Shown in pieces: positions 15,768 through 27,555 of a DNA stretch of 64,000 nucleotides (position 1 is its first letter; every line of letters begins with the position of its first letter). The position numbers were made by a program, and so were the translations under genes. The notes beneath the pieces are model-generated. The model saw only the letters and a program-made list of their open reading frames with translations. It did not search any database and was not told where the DNA came from. The stretch is from Leptodactylus fallax (taxonomy: Eukaryota; Chordata; Amphibia; Anura; Leptodactylidae): the NCBI GenBank assembly GCA_947044405.1, contig CAMRHE010000331.1, positions 434,001 through 498,000 on the forward strand, read 5' to 3'.

Positions 15768-16320
15768 CAATACCGTGCAAAAGTCTTAGGTAGGTGTGGA
15801 AAAATTGCTTAAAAAAATGCTCTAAAAAATAAAAGGGTAAATAGTTTATTTTTGCCAATTAACAAATTGAAGTAAATGAAGAAAAGAAAAATGTAAATCC
15901 CGTCAATATTTGGTGTGACTTTTGCCCTTTGACTTCAAAGCAGCATCAATTTTTCTAGATACACTTGCACAAAGTTGGAGATTTTGTAGGATTATAGGCA
16001 GGTGTATGGTTATCCAGTTCTACCAAAGAAATGATAATGATCATTTTCATAGGAGGCCGAAAACTGGTTGAGGAGGTGAGGTTGTGGTAGACCGTTTCAT
16101 GTCACAGGTCATGGCAAGACTCACCTCAGCAACAAGACACAAGGTAGTTATAATGCATCAACAAGGTCTCTCCCAGGCAAAGGGTTTTCAAGATGTGCCG
16201 TTCAAGATCTTTTGAAGAAGCACCAAGAACTGCACAATGTTGAGGTCCATAGACACAAAACACACGTGTGTCAATTCTGTCGAACTTTGTACTGCCTAAA
16301 CCTATGGATCCCATTCGTAG
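15768..16320 (+). mobile_element. Tc1-like transposon remnant (left end and transposase N-terminus)
   Basis: Starts with the Tc1-type end ACCGTGCAAAAGTCTTAGG. Around 16100-16250 it encodes a broken helix-turn-helix start (ATRHKVVIMHQQGLSQAK), followed by stops. No DDE part and no right end are found, so it is a decayed 5' fragment. Confidence 0.65.
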
Positions 16321-16522
16321 CTTTTAACACATATATAAATCTGTCATACGGACCTTCATAAATCTTTTTCACTTTCTGATGTGCCAAAAACCTTGTCTAT
16401 TGAATGCACAAGAAAATCTGTTCCAAATTCGTTTCTGTGTCATAAATGTTTCGTAAAGTTAGACATTTTTAAACCACGCCCATTTCAGTGCACATTTTTC
16501 AAAAAGTGTCGAGCCAGTCATA

Positions 16523-17122
16523 CAGTACAGACCAAAAGTTTGGACAAACCTTCTCATTCCAAGAGGTTTCTGTATTTTCATGACTATAAAAATTGTAGAT
16601 TCACACTGAAGGCATCAAAACTATGAATTAACACATGTGGAATTATATACTTAACAAAAAACTGATGGCCACTCGTTTTTCTTTACTTAGCTGCTTTTTT
16701 CTTGCCATAATACAAATTCTAACACTCCATTCAGTAGGACTGTCAGCTGTGTATCCACCTGACTTCTGAACAACACAACTGATGGTCCCAACCCCATTTA
16801 TAAGGAAAGAAATCCCACTTATTAAACCTGACAGGGCACACCTGTGAAGTGAAAACCATTTCAGGTGACTACCTCTTGAAGCTCATCAAGAGAATGCCAA
16901 GAGTGTGCAAAGCAGTAATCAAAGCAAAAGGTGGCTACTTTGAAGAACCTAGAATATAAGACATATTTTCAGTTGTTTCACACTTTTTTGTTAAGTATAT
17001 ATTTCCACATGTGTTAATTCATAGTTTTGTTGCCTTCAGTGTGAATCTACAATTTTTATAGTCATGAAAATACAGAAAACTCTTGGAATGAGAAGGTGTG
17101 TCCAAACTTTTGGTCTGTACTG
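16523..17122. mobile_element. Non-autonomous Tc1/mariner element, 600 bp
   Basis: Long terminal inverted repeats of roughly 160 bp begin CAGTACAGACCAAAAGTTTG and end in the complement, with TA duplications at 16521-16522 and 17123-17124. The interior keeps non-transposase flanks of the parental Tc1 (GTGGCTACTTTGAAGAACCT) but no coding region, so it is an internally deleted derivative. Confidence 0.9.
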
Positions 17123-18060
17123 TATATTTCAGTTTTTTTGGCGCACGCTGTCAATAAATATGTCATAAATTCCGTACATCATAAATTTTGGTGTAGATGT
17201 AGGCAGCAAAGTGTCAGACTTTTATTGATAAATTTGCCTCATGGTTTGCTTTCTCCAGCTTGCTTTTCAGGGTAGTCACGAGGGAGTAATGAGCTAGAAT
17301 GTCTTACGTGATATCCAGAGGTTTTTCTCCATGTGCAGTTTAGTTAGTTAATGTATTTTATGTCACACAGGGGCAGATTTATAATGTCCCACAGTGGCCT
17401 CCATACAATATAATGTCCCATAGTGGCCCCTACCCTTGTTCACGACCACCTCTGCTTACCCTTCAGCCCTCCAGGGGGCCCGGTTTGTCTCATATCAGGT
17501 TGCTGTCAATGACGTCCAGATGCTGTTCAACGTCAGCAAAGTGATATGAGATGCGTGGGGCCCCTTGGAGCGCTGAAGGAAAAGTGGAGGCGGCCGTAGG
17601 TAGGAGCAAGGATTGGTAAGTAAATAGGGACCATTACCCTGTTGGGGTTACTTCAGCAGGTACTAGCCTATTTAAAAAAATAAAAAAATAAAAAAGCAAG
17701 GCCCATCGGGTCCCTACAGCAGTAGTCCCACCACTGCATTGAAGTGTTACCCTGTCCAGGCAATAGCCCAGTTGTGAATCCAAGAGAACTCATGGCCAGT
17801 TCTAAGGTCAAAAAATAACAAAAAGGACCGTAATAAAAGTAGCAACTGATTGATTTGTTTTTCTAGCAGGTTACCTATATATGGTTTGGTCCGATCATCT
17901 CAAATTTGTATATCTTGTGTTATGTTTTAATACTTTTATAAAAATCCAAAAGAATTCCTTTAAGTCACCCTATTCTGATGCCTGTCACTTTTTTAAAGTT
18001 CCATACGGAGATGTGTAAGGCGTATTTTTTGGTGGGGCACATTTCCACATACACACAGCA
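17123..18060. other. Spacer between genes B and C, repeat-derived
   Basis: Includes a short piece of the GTATAATGT/CAGTGGCC repeat (17385-17440) related to the satellite at 19060, and a GC-rich inverted-repeat segment around 17470-17650. No gene is seen. Confidence 0.4.
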
Positions 18061-18089
18061 GGTCAACTACATAAGTCGACAGAGACTTG

Positions 18090-18264
18090 GAACTCCTGGA
18101 CATGTGACACCTTGACTGATCACATGACCGTGATCGCAGTTCCTTTAGTATCTAAGGAGCAGATGAAGCTATTACAACAGCACCTGACTCTTTGACTCCT
18201 CCCACACATGTGAAATCATCAGAGGTCCTGTAAACACACAATTGCCACCTGGCAGGAAGAAGAG
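18090..18264 (+). promoter_or_regulatory. Probable promoter and noncoding exon 1 of zinc-finger gene C
   Basis: Same motif order as at 7440, 27556 and 47990: ACATGTGAC (18100), TTGACTGATCACATGAC (18112), GACTCCTCCCACACATGTGA (about 18196), AGAGGTCCTGTAAAC, then donor AGAAGAG|GTATGT at 18264/18265. A block conserved with genes D and E follows (CTCGCCTGGGATCAGATGAA to GGAAACTGGG, to about 18450), probably intron 1 sequence carried along in the duplications. Confidence 0.5.
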
Positions 18265-18479
18265 GTATGTGTGTACCGTCACCTCAATCTCTCTGACCCT
18301 CAGGCTTACACAACTCGCCTGGGATCAGATGAATGCAATTGGAAGCACTTTTATTGTCAATGGCGGTGTGGTTATACAACAGATGTGTCCGCTCCCTGTG
18401 CCGCCATTACAAATAAAGGTGATTTCACCTGCGCCCATATGGAAACTGGGATTAGGATGTGGGGTGACGGAGGAGTGAC

Positions 18480-19060
18480 CGGCCACTAATCTGCCCTCAC
18501 ACCCTGCATAGGATGTGTAGTGCAGCTGTTCTCCACTTTTCTGCGTAGTCTACTGCTGCACTACATACCTCAGTAGACAGGCGCCATCTTGTGGAATATA
18601 GCACAGACTACACCAGATATATATACGGTATCACTTCCTATAAAACACTGTGCCCTACATCGTACTTGCTGACTCTCCCAGAAGCTCCCAAAAAATGGGT
18701 GACCTCCTGGACTACCAGAAGAGCAGGCAGACATCTGGGCAGTGTCAGACTGAAGGGCCTAGGGCCCACCATTGGAACTTGTTCTGGGGGCCCACCCAAC
18801 AGCTTCCTGCTAATAGCCTACACCACGGCTCCTTCACTGACATGTTACATATGTGCAGACTATCCGGTGTTACTGAGTATGTTCCCTGTATAGTCAGCCC
18901 CTATAGTACTGTGCAGGCCCCAATAGCTCCATGGCCAGTTCATGCACAGTACTGTATGGGGAATGACATGAACATAGAGCACTACACGTATGTGCAAGAT
19001 TATAGTGAGGGAGCTGTGATGCAGGCATAGCACACAGGGCTACCAGCAGGAATTGTGAGC
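18480..19060. other. Intron 1 sequence of gene C
   Basis: No gene. A short frame at 18591-18893 has no recognisable domain. The sequence passes into the 30-bp GGCCCC satellite. Confidence 0.4.
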
Positions 19061-20210
19061 CCTCCCCCACAGTATAATGCTCCATATGGTATAAAATGCT
19101 CCCCTGAGCTCCCCCACAGTGGTTCCACAAGGTATATAAAACTCCATAGTGTTCCAACACAGTATAAAATGCTCCCTTGAGCCCCCATAGTGTTCCTACA
19201 TGGTATATAAGGCTCCACACAGTATAATATGCTCCCCAGCAGACCCAAACATTATAAAATGCCCCACACAGTATAAAAGACTCTCCACAGTGGTCTCACA
19301 TAGTATATTATGCTCCCCAGAGCCCACCCCCACCACAGTATAATGCTGCACAGAGGCCCCACACAGTATAATATGCTCTCCCCAGTCCCCCCCTAGTATA
19401 ATGCTAAATAGTGGCCCCACACAGTATAATATGCCCCTCACATTCCCCCCCCCAGTATAATGCTCAACAGTGGCCCCCACAGATACAATGTGCTCCCAAG
19501 AAGCTCCACATAATATAATATGCTTTACAGTATAATATGCTCCCCACAGTGCAGAAGAATATATCTCTCAGTATAATAGGCTACCCACACTGCCCCCAGT
19601 ATAAAGCTCCACAGTGGTCCCACACAGTACAGTATATCTCTCCACTGTGGCCCCACACAATATATGTGACCCACAGGCTCTCCCAGTATAATGCTCCACA
19701 GCGGCCCCACACAATATCATAAGCTCCCCAGAGGCCCCACACAGTATAATATACTTCACAGTGGCCTCACACAATATAATATGTGACCCACAGGCCCCAC
19801 ACAGTATAATATACTTCACAGTGGCCTCACACAATATAATATGCTCCCCAGAGGCCCCACACAGTATAATATACTTTACAGTGGCCCCACACAATATAAT
19901 ATGCTCCCCAGAGGCCCCCCCAGTATAATGCTCAACAGTGGCTCCTTACAATATAATATGCTATCCAGAGGCCCCCCCAGTATAATAGGCTCCCCACAGT
20001 GGCCCCACACAGTATAATATGCTCCCCAGAGGATCCCCCCAATATAATGCTCCACAGTGGCCCCACACAATACGATATGCTCCACACAGTGGTCCCACAC
20101 AGTATAATATACTCCACAGTGGCCACACACAATATAATATGCTACCCAGAGGCCCTCCCAGCATAATAGTCTCCCCACAGTGGCCCCACACAATATAATA
20201 TGCTCTACAG
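19060..20210 (+). repeat. Degenerate 30-bp GTATAATAT/GGCCCC satellite
   Basis: Many degenerate units close to GGCCCCACACAGTATAATAT ACTCCACAGT, period about 30 with indels. It continues as 21592-21720 after the hAT insertion, and related units also occur inside that element (20290-20440). Its sequence is unrelated to the ACGTCAC satellite. Reading frames across it are repeat artefacts. Confidence 0.85.
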
Positions 20211-21591
20211 CAGGGGTCTCAAACTCAAACTCAGGGGCCGCTGGAGGTAGAGTCTGGGTGAGGCTGGGCCGCATCAGGTTTTCCACACTGGTAATATGCT
20301 CCATATTGGCCCCTGCACACGGTATTATATGCTCTAAAGGGGCCCCCACCCAGTAGTATATGCTCTACAGTGGCCCCCACCCAGTATTATATGCTCTACA
20401 GTGGCCCACACACAGTATTATAAGCTCCCAACAGCCCCCCTCCGCATCGGTGCTATTATTATACTTTGGGGTCTCCTCAGACCCCAGAGTATAATAATCG
20501 GAGGCCCAGGGAAGGTGATTAAAAATAACAAACATTCATACTCACCTTGCCTTACCTTTCCTTGGCATCCTCGCTCCATCCTCACATGGGGCGCACTGAC
20601 GTCATTACACGGCCGCACCCCATGTGACCGCTGGGGCCTAATCACAGGCCTCAGTCACATGACGGAAGAGCACCGGAGAGGACGCTGCGCCCAGGAGAGG
20701 TGAGAATATGTGTTTATTATTTTCAGTCACCTCCCCTGGGCTGGCATGTATTGGAAAGGGGCCTGCAATAATCCAATAACATTATGTATAGCGGTCGGGG
20801 AACCAGGCTTTCCCCGACCGCTATCATAATGGTCCGGGGCCCGGCCATCTCCAGCTGGCCGCGGGCTCCATAACCTGCCGGGTCCGGTCGCATTCGCACC
20901 CCCTGCGACCACGATCGTTACTGGCTTGTGGGGTTCGTGGTAGCGGCTGCCACAGGGCTCCGGGGCCCCTAATGTCCCGGGCCCTGTGGCAGCTGCTACC
21001 CCGATAGTTACGCCCCTGCTCTGGGGTCTGAAAAGACCCCGGAGTATAATAATAGTAGTATTTGAGGCCCGCAGCTGCTCACAGCGGCATCCAATTCCCT
21101 TTCTGCGTCCCATAGCAGAAGGGGAAGCGGTGGCGGCCACGAGCAGACGCGGGGTAGGTAAATAAATAGGTCATCACCTGCCGGGGATGCTCCAGCAGGT
21201 CACGGCCTATTTATATAAATAAAAAAAACTTATCCTCACCTACCTGCGATGCCTTGATGCAGCCGCCGCCTCCTCTTGTCCGAGACGTCTATGTCTCAGC
21301 GTAGGAGGCGATATGATGTCATTATATCGCTGCCTGCGCTGTGACGCGGATGTCTCGTAAGCCAGCCCAGGACAGGCCCCGCTCAGCGTTGTTTTTTTTT
21401 TTAAAGCAGCCTGTCCTGGGCTGGTTTACATTAGATAGTAAAAAATTCCGCCCCCCAGACAGTGCGCCCCTGGTGCCATTCGTATCAAACTCGGGCCGCA
21501 CTAACAACAAACTTTGATATTGAGGTGGGGGCCGCAAACTATTGTCCCGAGGGCCGCAGTTGGCCCGCGGGCCGCGAGTTTGAGGCCCCTG
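20211..21591. mobile_element. Non-autonomous hAT element with 8-bp target duplication
   Basis: Inverted ends CAGGGGTCTCAAACTC and GAGTTTGAGGCCCCTG, with perfect 8-bp duplications CTCTACAG at 20203-20210 and 21592-21599. No transposase. The interior has more of the GTATAATAT satellite (20290-20440), pieces of the palindromic TATTATTATACTTTGGGGTC MITE (20448-20510 and about 21020-21050), and a 15-bp-arm GC hairpin (AGCGGTCGGGGAA and complement, about 20790-20826). It is a mosaic of older repeats mobilised or assembled between hAT ends. Confidence 0.88.
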
Positions 21592-21784
21592 CTCTACAGA
21601 GTATCCTCCCATTATAATGCTCCACAGTGGTCCCACACCTTATAATATGCTCTCCAGAGGGCCCCCCAGTATAATGCTCCACAGTGGCCCCACACAGTAT
21701 AATATATTCCTCAGAGTCTCAAGCTGCTTCAGATCAAAATTTGTTTTGATGAATATTTGTGAGGTTCGCCTGTTCATTTCAGTG

Positions 21785-22090
21785 CTATTATTATACTCAG
21801 GAGTGTCTTCAGACCCCCAGAGTATAATAATCGGAGGCCCAGGGGAGTGAAAATAACAAACACTTATACTCACCTTGTCTCACCTCTCCTAGGCATCCTT
21901 GTGTTGCTCCCCTATCTCCACCAGCTTTGTCTTCAGGACTGCGGCTGACATCACGTGTTCTGGATATCACCGCTGGGGCCTGTGATTGGGCCTCAGTTGT
22001 GAAGTCTGTAATGCGTGACGTCAGATACAGGCCAGAAGATGACGCCGGATGTCCAGGAGAGGTGAGAGGTGTTTGTTATTTTTACAAACC
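21785..22090. mobile_element. MITE with palindromic TATTATTATACTC end
   Basis: The left end is self-complementary (TTATTATACTC ... GAGTATAATAA), followed by TCGGAGGCCCAGGGGAGTGA. The right side holds the complement of the subterminal GAGGTGAGAGG-type segment. The family also appears at 9240, 20448, 21020 and, most completely, 40283-40591. Confidence 0.6.
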
Positions 22091-22242
22091 TCCCATGAAG
22101 CTGGTCCCCTTTACATTATCGATGTGGCCAGGCTTGACTCCGAGATCTGTAGTCATCAGGCTCTAAATCCCGGGAGACCCTTTGTGGAAGGCACAAGGCC
22201 CACTGGTACCCACTGGTACCTCGACTGACTGACCGATCTAGG

Positions 22243-23036
22243 ATGGAAAGAAACAAGAACAAGATGGCGGAAAGTATATTAAATCTCACCCTAGAGATCA
22301 TCTACCAGCTTACTGGAGAGGTGAGAGATTCTGATGATGTCACATTACATCATTCTTATCTATAGTAATAACAGATGATATGACTGGAGAGGTGATGGAC
22401 TCTGGACATGTATGTAGTGATATTTATTAATGTGTCTCCCCATAACCAGGATTACACAGTAGTGAAGAAGACCTCTAGTGGGCGCTGTCAGGCCCCTGTG
22501 TATGAAGTATATGGAGGAACCCTGAGCCCAATCCCAGGGCCTCCACCTCACCCCCTGATACAGGAGGAGATCAATGGACAGAACATCCTAGAACTCACCA
22601 ACAAGATGATTGAGCTGCTGACTGGTGAGGTGACACTGCTGGGAATGCTGGGACATTATACAGTAACTGGAGGGGTCTGGGTGATGACTGTATCATTGTG
22701 TTGTCAGGTTCCTATAAGGTGTCAGGATGTCGCTGTCTATTTCTCCATGGAGGAGTGGGAGTATTTAGAAGGACACAAGGATCTGTACAAGGAGGTCATG
22801 ATGGAGGACCACCAGCCCCTCACATCACCAGGTAATCGGCCATTTTTGGTTCACCAGAATCAGAAATCCAATTTAATTATTTTTGTTTCCATTGACATTG
22901 TTATGTGAGTCTTTGTTTTCACGAGATTTGTTACATTTTTTAATAGAACCACATTGGGGGTAGATATCACTTGCAGTTAAATTTTGTGAAAAAAATAAAG
23001 TTTTTGTAACATTCAAAGAACCGCAGCTTTTCAATT

Positions 23037-23083
<47 letters not shown>

Positions 23084-24430
23084 CATATGAGGGCTTGTTT
23101 TTTGCAGGACAAGTTCTATTTTTTGAATGGGCCACTATAATGTGTTTAAAAAACAATAGAAAGGAAAAGGAAAAAAATATAGTATTAATTTTTTGTATGT
23201 TGTTCACAGCACAATGTAAATAATGTGGAATTTTATTATATGAACTGTTAGAAAAGGTATTTTTACGCTGTTCTTCCCGTCGTCGATACAGAGTTGAACA
23301 TGCTAACTGAATGCTCAAATCTCTTCTAGTTTGTATGGAACTTTGTACATAGAAATATTATAAAATATTAATATGATTTTTTTTTCTAGGTTATAGTATT
23401 TGTAATAACATCAGTTTTCTTCTTGTCAGATGACTGTACCAGGAGCTCAGAGGGACATCTGATATCTACAGATTATAAAGCAGAGGATCATGGTATCACA
23501 CAAGATCCATATGAAGAACATGCCATTACCCCAGATATACCCTCAGCCCTTCACAGCAAAGGTCTATCATCTGATCCTATTATACACCTCCGATCTTTTT
23601 ATTCAACACAGACTGTTAGACAAAGTAAAAGTCACAGAAGAGGTGTTAGACATCAGAGAATTCACACAGGAGAGAAGCCATTTTCATGTTCAGATTGTGG
23701 CAAATGTTTTATCCAGAAATCACAACTTCATAGACATCAGCAAATTCATTCAGGGGAAAAGCCATTTTCATGTTCAGAATGTGAAAAATGTTTTATCCAG
23801 AAATCAGATCTTGTCAGACATCAGAGAACTCACACGGGGGAAAAGCCATATTCATGTTTGGAATGCGGGAAAAGTTTTAGAGTTCAATATACTCTTGCTG
23901 AACATCTAAACACTCACACAGGGGAGAAGCCATTTGTCTGTTCAGAGTGTGGGAAATGTTTTACCCAAAAAGCATCTCTTATTGCACATCTGAGAATTCA
24001 CACGGGGGAGAAGCCATTTCTCTGTTCAGAATGTGGGCGAAGTTTTACTCAAAAACCATCTCTCATTAAACATCAGAGAACTCACACAGGAGAGAAGCCA
24101 TTTTTATGTTCCGAATGTGGGAAACATTTTACTCAGAAATCAACTCTCATTAAACATAACAGAATTCACGCAGAGGAGAAGCTAATTTCACAACCAGAAA
24201 GTGTGAATTCTGATCTTGTTAAACATCGAAAAATTCACACCTGGAAGAAAAAGTTTTCATGCCCAGAATGTGGGAAATTTTTCACTCGAAGATCAAATCT
24301 TATTGGACATCAAAGAATTCACACAGGAGAGAAGCCATATTCATGTTCTGTTTGTGGGAAATGTTTCACGCTGAAAGCAAGTTTATTAAAACACCGGAGA
24401 GTTCACACAGGAGAGAAGCCATATTCTTGA
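22243..24430 (+). CDS. C2H2 zinc-finger gene C with FAX/KRAB-like N-terminus (4 coding exons)
   Basis: Coding exons are 22243-22320 ([15 protein letters not shown]), 22450-22629, 22708-22831 (KRAB A-box-like) and 23430-24430 (fingers). They join in frame to 460 codons. The most compact unit: only 0.6 kb separates the KRAB-like exon from the finger exon. Intron 2 (22630-22707) is 78 bp with no stop, so exon 2, intron and exon 3 read through as one frame. The GTTCCTACAATA acceptor that precedes the ATG in A, B, D and E is missing, apparently replaced when the MITE inserted upstream, so how this copy links to its noncoding exon is uncertain. Closest relative is gene D, with which it shares a degenerate finger and homologous introns. 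Nuclear DNA-binding regulator by family. Confidence 0.87.
23041..23081. repeat. (TA)n microsatellite
   Basis: About 20 TA dinucleotides in the last intron of gene C, inside a frog interspersed repeat (CCCATATGAGGGCTTGTTTT at 23082) also present at 34090. Confidence 0.95.
23430..24430 (+). CDS. Zinc-finger exon of gene C: 8 intact fingers plus 1 degenerate
   Basis: After [14 protein letters not shown] and the linker, a vestigial [12 protein letters not shown] precedes six fingers with helices [45 protein letters not shown] and TQKSTLIKH. Then comes a dead finger ([17 protein letters not shown], both Cys lost) and two more ([18 protein letters not shown]). The frame ends TGA after TGEKPYS. The dead finger at the same place in gene D shows that it was lost before the C/D duplication. 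Confidence 0.94.
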
Positions 24431-24724
24431 ACGTTATTGACAAATAGAAGTGCACCAGATATGGAAAAACTTCCTGTAGTCATACTTGAAAGAGCGCTGT
24501 AACACTACTGAAGCAAGGACGTTGATATATATTTCTCTTTGTCTTCTAATTTATCCCTATGCAGATATATGGACTGATATAATAATTAAAATTATAAATG
24601 TTTGATACATGAAGTTATATATTATAATATTATATTTGATATATTTATATACATGTCTACGTCTATTTTAGTTAGAACCTCCATCATCCAAAACTTTTTA
24701 CCTTACAAGTGGCAGTGAATGGAG
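24431..24724. other. 3' flank of gene C
   Basis: Contains the GAAAGAGCGCTGTAACACTA block shared with the 3' flanks of B and D, then AT-rich sequence. Likely 3' UTR; a polyadenylation site was not pinned down. Confidence 0.5.
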
Positions 24725-24728
24725 TTAC

Positions 24729-25281
24729 AGGGAGTCTATCATTAGAAAAACACATTTTTAACTAATGGCATGTTGGAATAGCCTTTACTCCTACTTTCCA
24801 TTCTAAGCTTCTCCCCCGCCGTTTCTGATAAAACCGGTTTCTTCTGTTGTGCAAATTACGATCACGGAGCATCGGGGGCATTCCCCCTGTGCTCCGAGCA
24901 CCCTCTGCGTCATAAAATGGCCACACGGACATGCTTATGTACTGCACCGCAGTACGCTCGTGTAGCAGACCACCGGAAAATGGACGCCCGGACATGTGCA
25001 GGCCGATGCCTGTGAAAGGCAGAAGTTCCGACAAAGAGGAGGAGGGGAGTGAACATAAGCAGCTAAAGGGCGGTGCAGAGTTATGACACGGAAGGTGCTC
25101 AGAGTACATGGGGAACGTTCTCGGTTCTCCGTGATCGTAATTTGCATAACAGAAGAAACCGATCTTATCAGAAACGCCAGGGAGAAGCTAAGAATAGAAG
25201 GTAGGAGTAGAATAGCCTTTTTTAAAGGCTATTCCAACATGCCATTAGTTCAAAATGTGTTTTTCTAATGATAGACTCCCT
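24729..25281. mobile_element. TTAA-type MITE with ~200-bp inverted repeats
   Basis: Ends AGGGAGTCTATCATTAG and CTAATGATAGACTCCCT, with a right flank TTAA (25282-25285) and left flank TTAC (24725-24728), a decayed TTAA. Arms include CAAATTACGATCACGGAG and its complement. The ends and TTAA target fit the T2/Kolobok group known from frogs (family inference). No coding sequence. Confidence 0.75.
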
Positions 25282-25285
25282 TTAA

Positions 25286-25984
25286 ATAATCCCTCAAAGC
25301 ACAGGGAGTTGTTGGGTACAGGTACAGGTGCTCATCCACAAAGCAAACCCATACAATTACACAATTTCTCCTGACTATGGAAATGCCCCGCATGTGGACG
25401 AAATCCGCTGTATTGGAGCACGGCAGGACACAGAAGGCAGGGATTGGCATTAGGCTTTAGGAGGCCAGAATCATTTTCAGGTGCCATGACACATGTCTCC
25501 CTGCCTTCTGTGGCTAAAGCAGCAATTTACTGCAAAAAATATAATGTTTCATTTTCACTTCCCAATGTTAATGAAACAGCTGCGGGATCCAAATGCCCCT
25601 GATAAATTCCTCGAGGGGTGTAGTTTCCAATACGGGGTCATGTTTTGGGGTTTCCATGGTACTGGTACTTTAGAGGTTCTGAAAATATGACATGGCACCC
25701 AAAAACTAATCAGAATTCTTGAATTCCCAGATCTTTCTCGTTCTGTCTTTCTTGAAGAGACCTTTTAGGATCAGGACTGTTACGTTTGCTTCTCCTATGT
25801 AAATTCCTTCCTTGGGCCCCCTGTACACAGTATCATGTACACCACATTGGAGGATGGACATAAGAACGTTCCAGAAATGTTATAGTCCTGCTGTGTGTTT
25901 GGTACGTGGACGGCACTTGATGAAAATGGATGGAAATGTGCCAGTATCTGAGGGTGAGGCGAGGGCACTTCTAACCAGGAGATT
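25286..25984. other. Spacer between C and D, old repeats
   Basis: The GTGTAGTTTCCAATACGGGG segment (25616) belongs to a common frog repeat. No gene or RNA is recognised. Confidence 0.4.
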
Positions 25985-26635
25985 CCTTACCGGGCAAAAA
26001 TGTTTTTTTTTTTTAAATGTCTGTTAGTGCTATTAATGGGTTAATAAATGCACCCATATACCTTTAGCCAAGGTTTTGAGTGATTTCTGGGTGTCTCTGG
26101 GAGCTCCTGGCATCTTCTGCATTTGTTTACATGATTCAGCTTCCTGCTATGTAACTTCCACACTAACCCCTCTCCACCATCCTTTCTCTCTCCCCCCTCT
26201 CTCGCTCCCTCCCATACACCCCCCTCCCTGTCTCTCTAGCTATCCCTCCCTTCCCTACCTATTAGCCCAACCCCCCCGATGATACACCTCTACTGCGCAT
26301 GCGTGGAAGCTGCGCAGTAGAGGTGGATTATCGGCAGCAGTGTGCAGAGCAGCACTTGGAGAAGAGCGGGCGCCTGCAGAATCAGTAAAGAAGAAGGGGC
26401 CGTCCCCAGGAAGAAGCGTGGAAGATAAGTATAATGGGGTGGACGGGGCGGGGGAGTAGTAGTGACGATCCTCCTTTTTTTTTGGAAGTGGGGAAATGGA
26501 TCGTCACCGGATAATCAGAAAATGTAAAATATACATTTTTGATTAATTAATTATTATTATTTAGAAAGTAGCAGGGGGGAGGGTGTTTAGATTAGTGTAG
26601 GGATTTCCAGTTATTCCGGACAAACCCTTTAAGTT
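25985..26635 (+). repeat. Interspersed repeat (copy 1), TTAA-ended
   Basis: Starts with a T-run and TTAGTGCTATTAATGGG and ends CCGGACAAACCCTTTAA. The second copy is split around the chromodomain Gypsy insertion (55200-55341 and 58776-58995). It includes a perfect 15-bp-arm hairpin around 26287-26326 (CACCTCTACTGCGCA and complement). No transposase. Confidence 0.65.
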
Positions 26636-26759
26636 TGATGGTTGATTATATATGAGGAGAGGCAAATCTGGGAATACTTCATTTACTTTATTGTCCCTGT
26701 GAAATATTGGTTGAAGGTCAGCAGCAATTTTCTTCAAGATGTTCATTGAAGATCATATT

Positions 26760-26997
26760 TAACCACTAGGGGCGCCCTGCTGTTGTCCTTCAGGTTGTAT
26801 GTAATCACTAGGGACACCCTGCTGTTATCCTCCAGGTTGTATGTAACCACTAGGAGCGCCCTGATGTTGTCCTCCAGGTTGTATGTAACCACTAGGAGCG
26901 CCCTGCTGTTGTCCTCCAGGTTGTATGTAACCACTAGGAGCGCCCTGCTGTTGTCCTCCAGGTTGTATGTAACCACTAGGGCGCCCTGCTGTTATCC
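26760..26997 (+). repeat. 42-bp tandem repeat, about 6 units
   Basis: Units near CCACTAGGAGCGCCCTGCTG TTGTCCTCCAGGTTGTATGTAA, with starts 42 bp apart (GTATGTAA at 26797, 26839, 26881 and on). Open frames across it follow from a length divisible by three. Confidence 0.92.
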
Positions 26998-27154
26998 CCC
27001 TTTTTTTGTACTCTTTGGAATTCTTGTAGCTCTGTAGATGGTTTCCCTGTTATAAGAATGTATTTCTTAATGTTAGCAGAAGTGATCATTAACAAAAGGA
27101 CTCAATGTAACACCTGAAGTTATGAGCCCTTACATGGACACAATTCACTCCCTT

Positions 27155-27555
27155 CTACTACATACATGTCACACACAGACAGCTCCGCTACATACACGTC
27201 ACACACAGACAGCTCTACCACATACACGTCACACACAGACGGCTCCGCTACATACACATCACACACAGACAGCTCCGCTACATACACGTCACACACAGAC
27301 AGCTCTACTACATACACGTCACACACACACAGAACCACTACATACACGTCACACACACACAGCTCCGCTACATACACATCACACACACACAGCCCTGCTA
27401 CATACACGTCACACACAGACAGCTCTGCTACATACACGTCACACACAGACAGCTCCGCTACATACACGTCACACACAGACAGCTCCACTACATACACGTC
27501 ACACACAGACAGCTCCGCTACATACACGTCACACACACACAGCCCTGCTACATAA
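27155..27555 (+). repeat. 30-bp satellite array 2 (about 13 units)
   Basis: Same unit as at 5995 (GCTCCGCTACATACACGTCA CACACAGACA). Some units carry CACACACACAG variants. It runs directly into the promoter segment of gene D. Confidence 0.95.

Noticed and set aside
18242..18489. Open frames in the block conserved between genes C, D and E (18271-18489)
   Set aside because: The copies at 27900 and 48150 have stops in that frame. Conservation is explained by duplication of intron 1.
18894..20349. Many overlapping frames in 18.9-20.3 kb on both strands
   Set aside because: All lie in the degenerate 30-bp GGCCCC/GTATAATAT satellite.
20720..21140. Frame at 20727-21140 as a GC-rich gene
   Set aside because: Inside the hAT element and crosses MITE pieces; GC-rich stretches stay open by chance.
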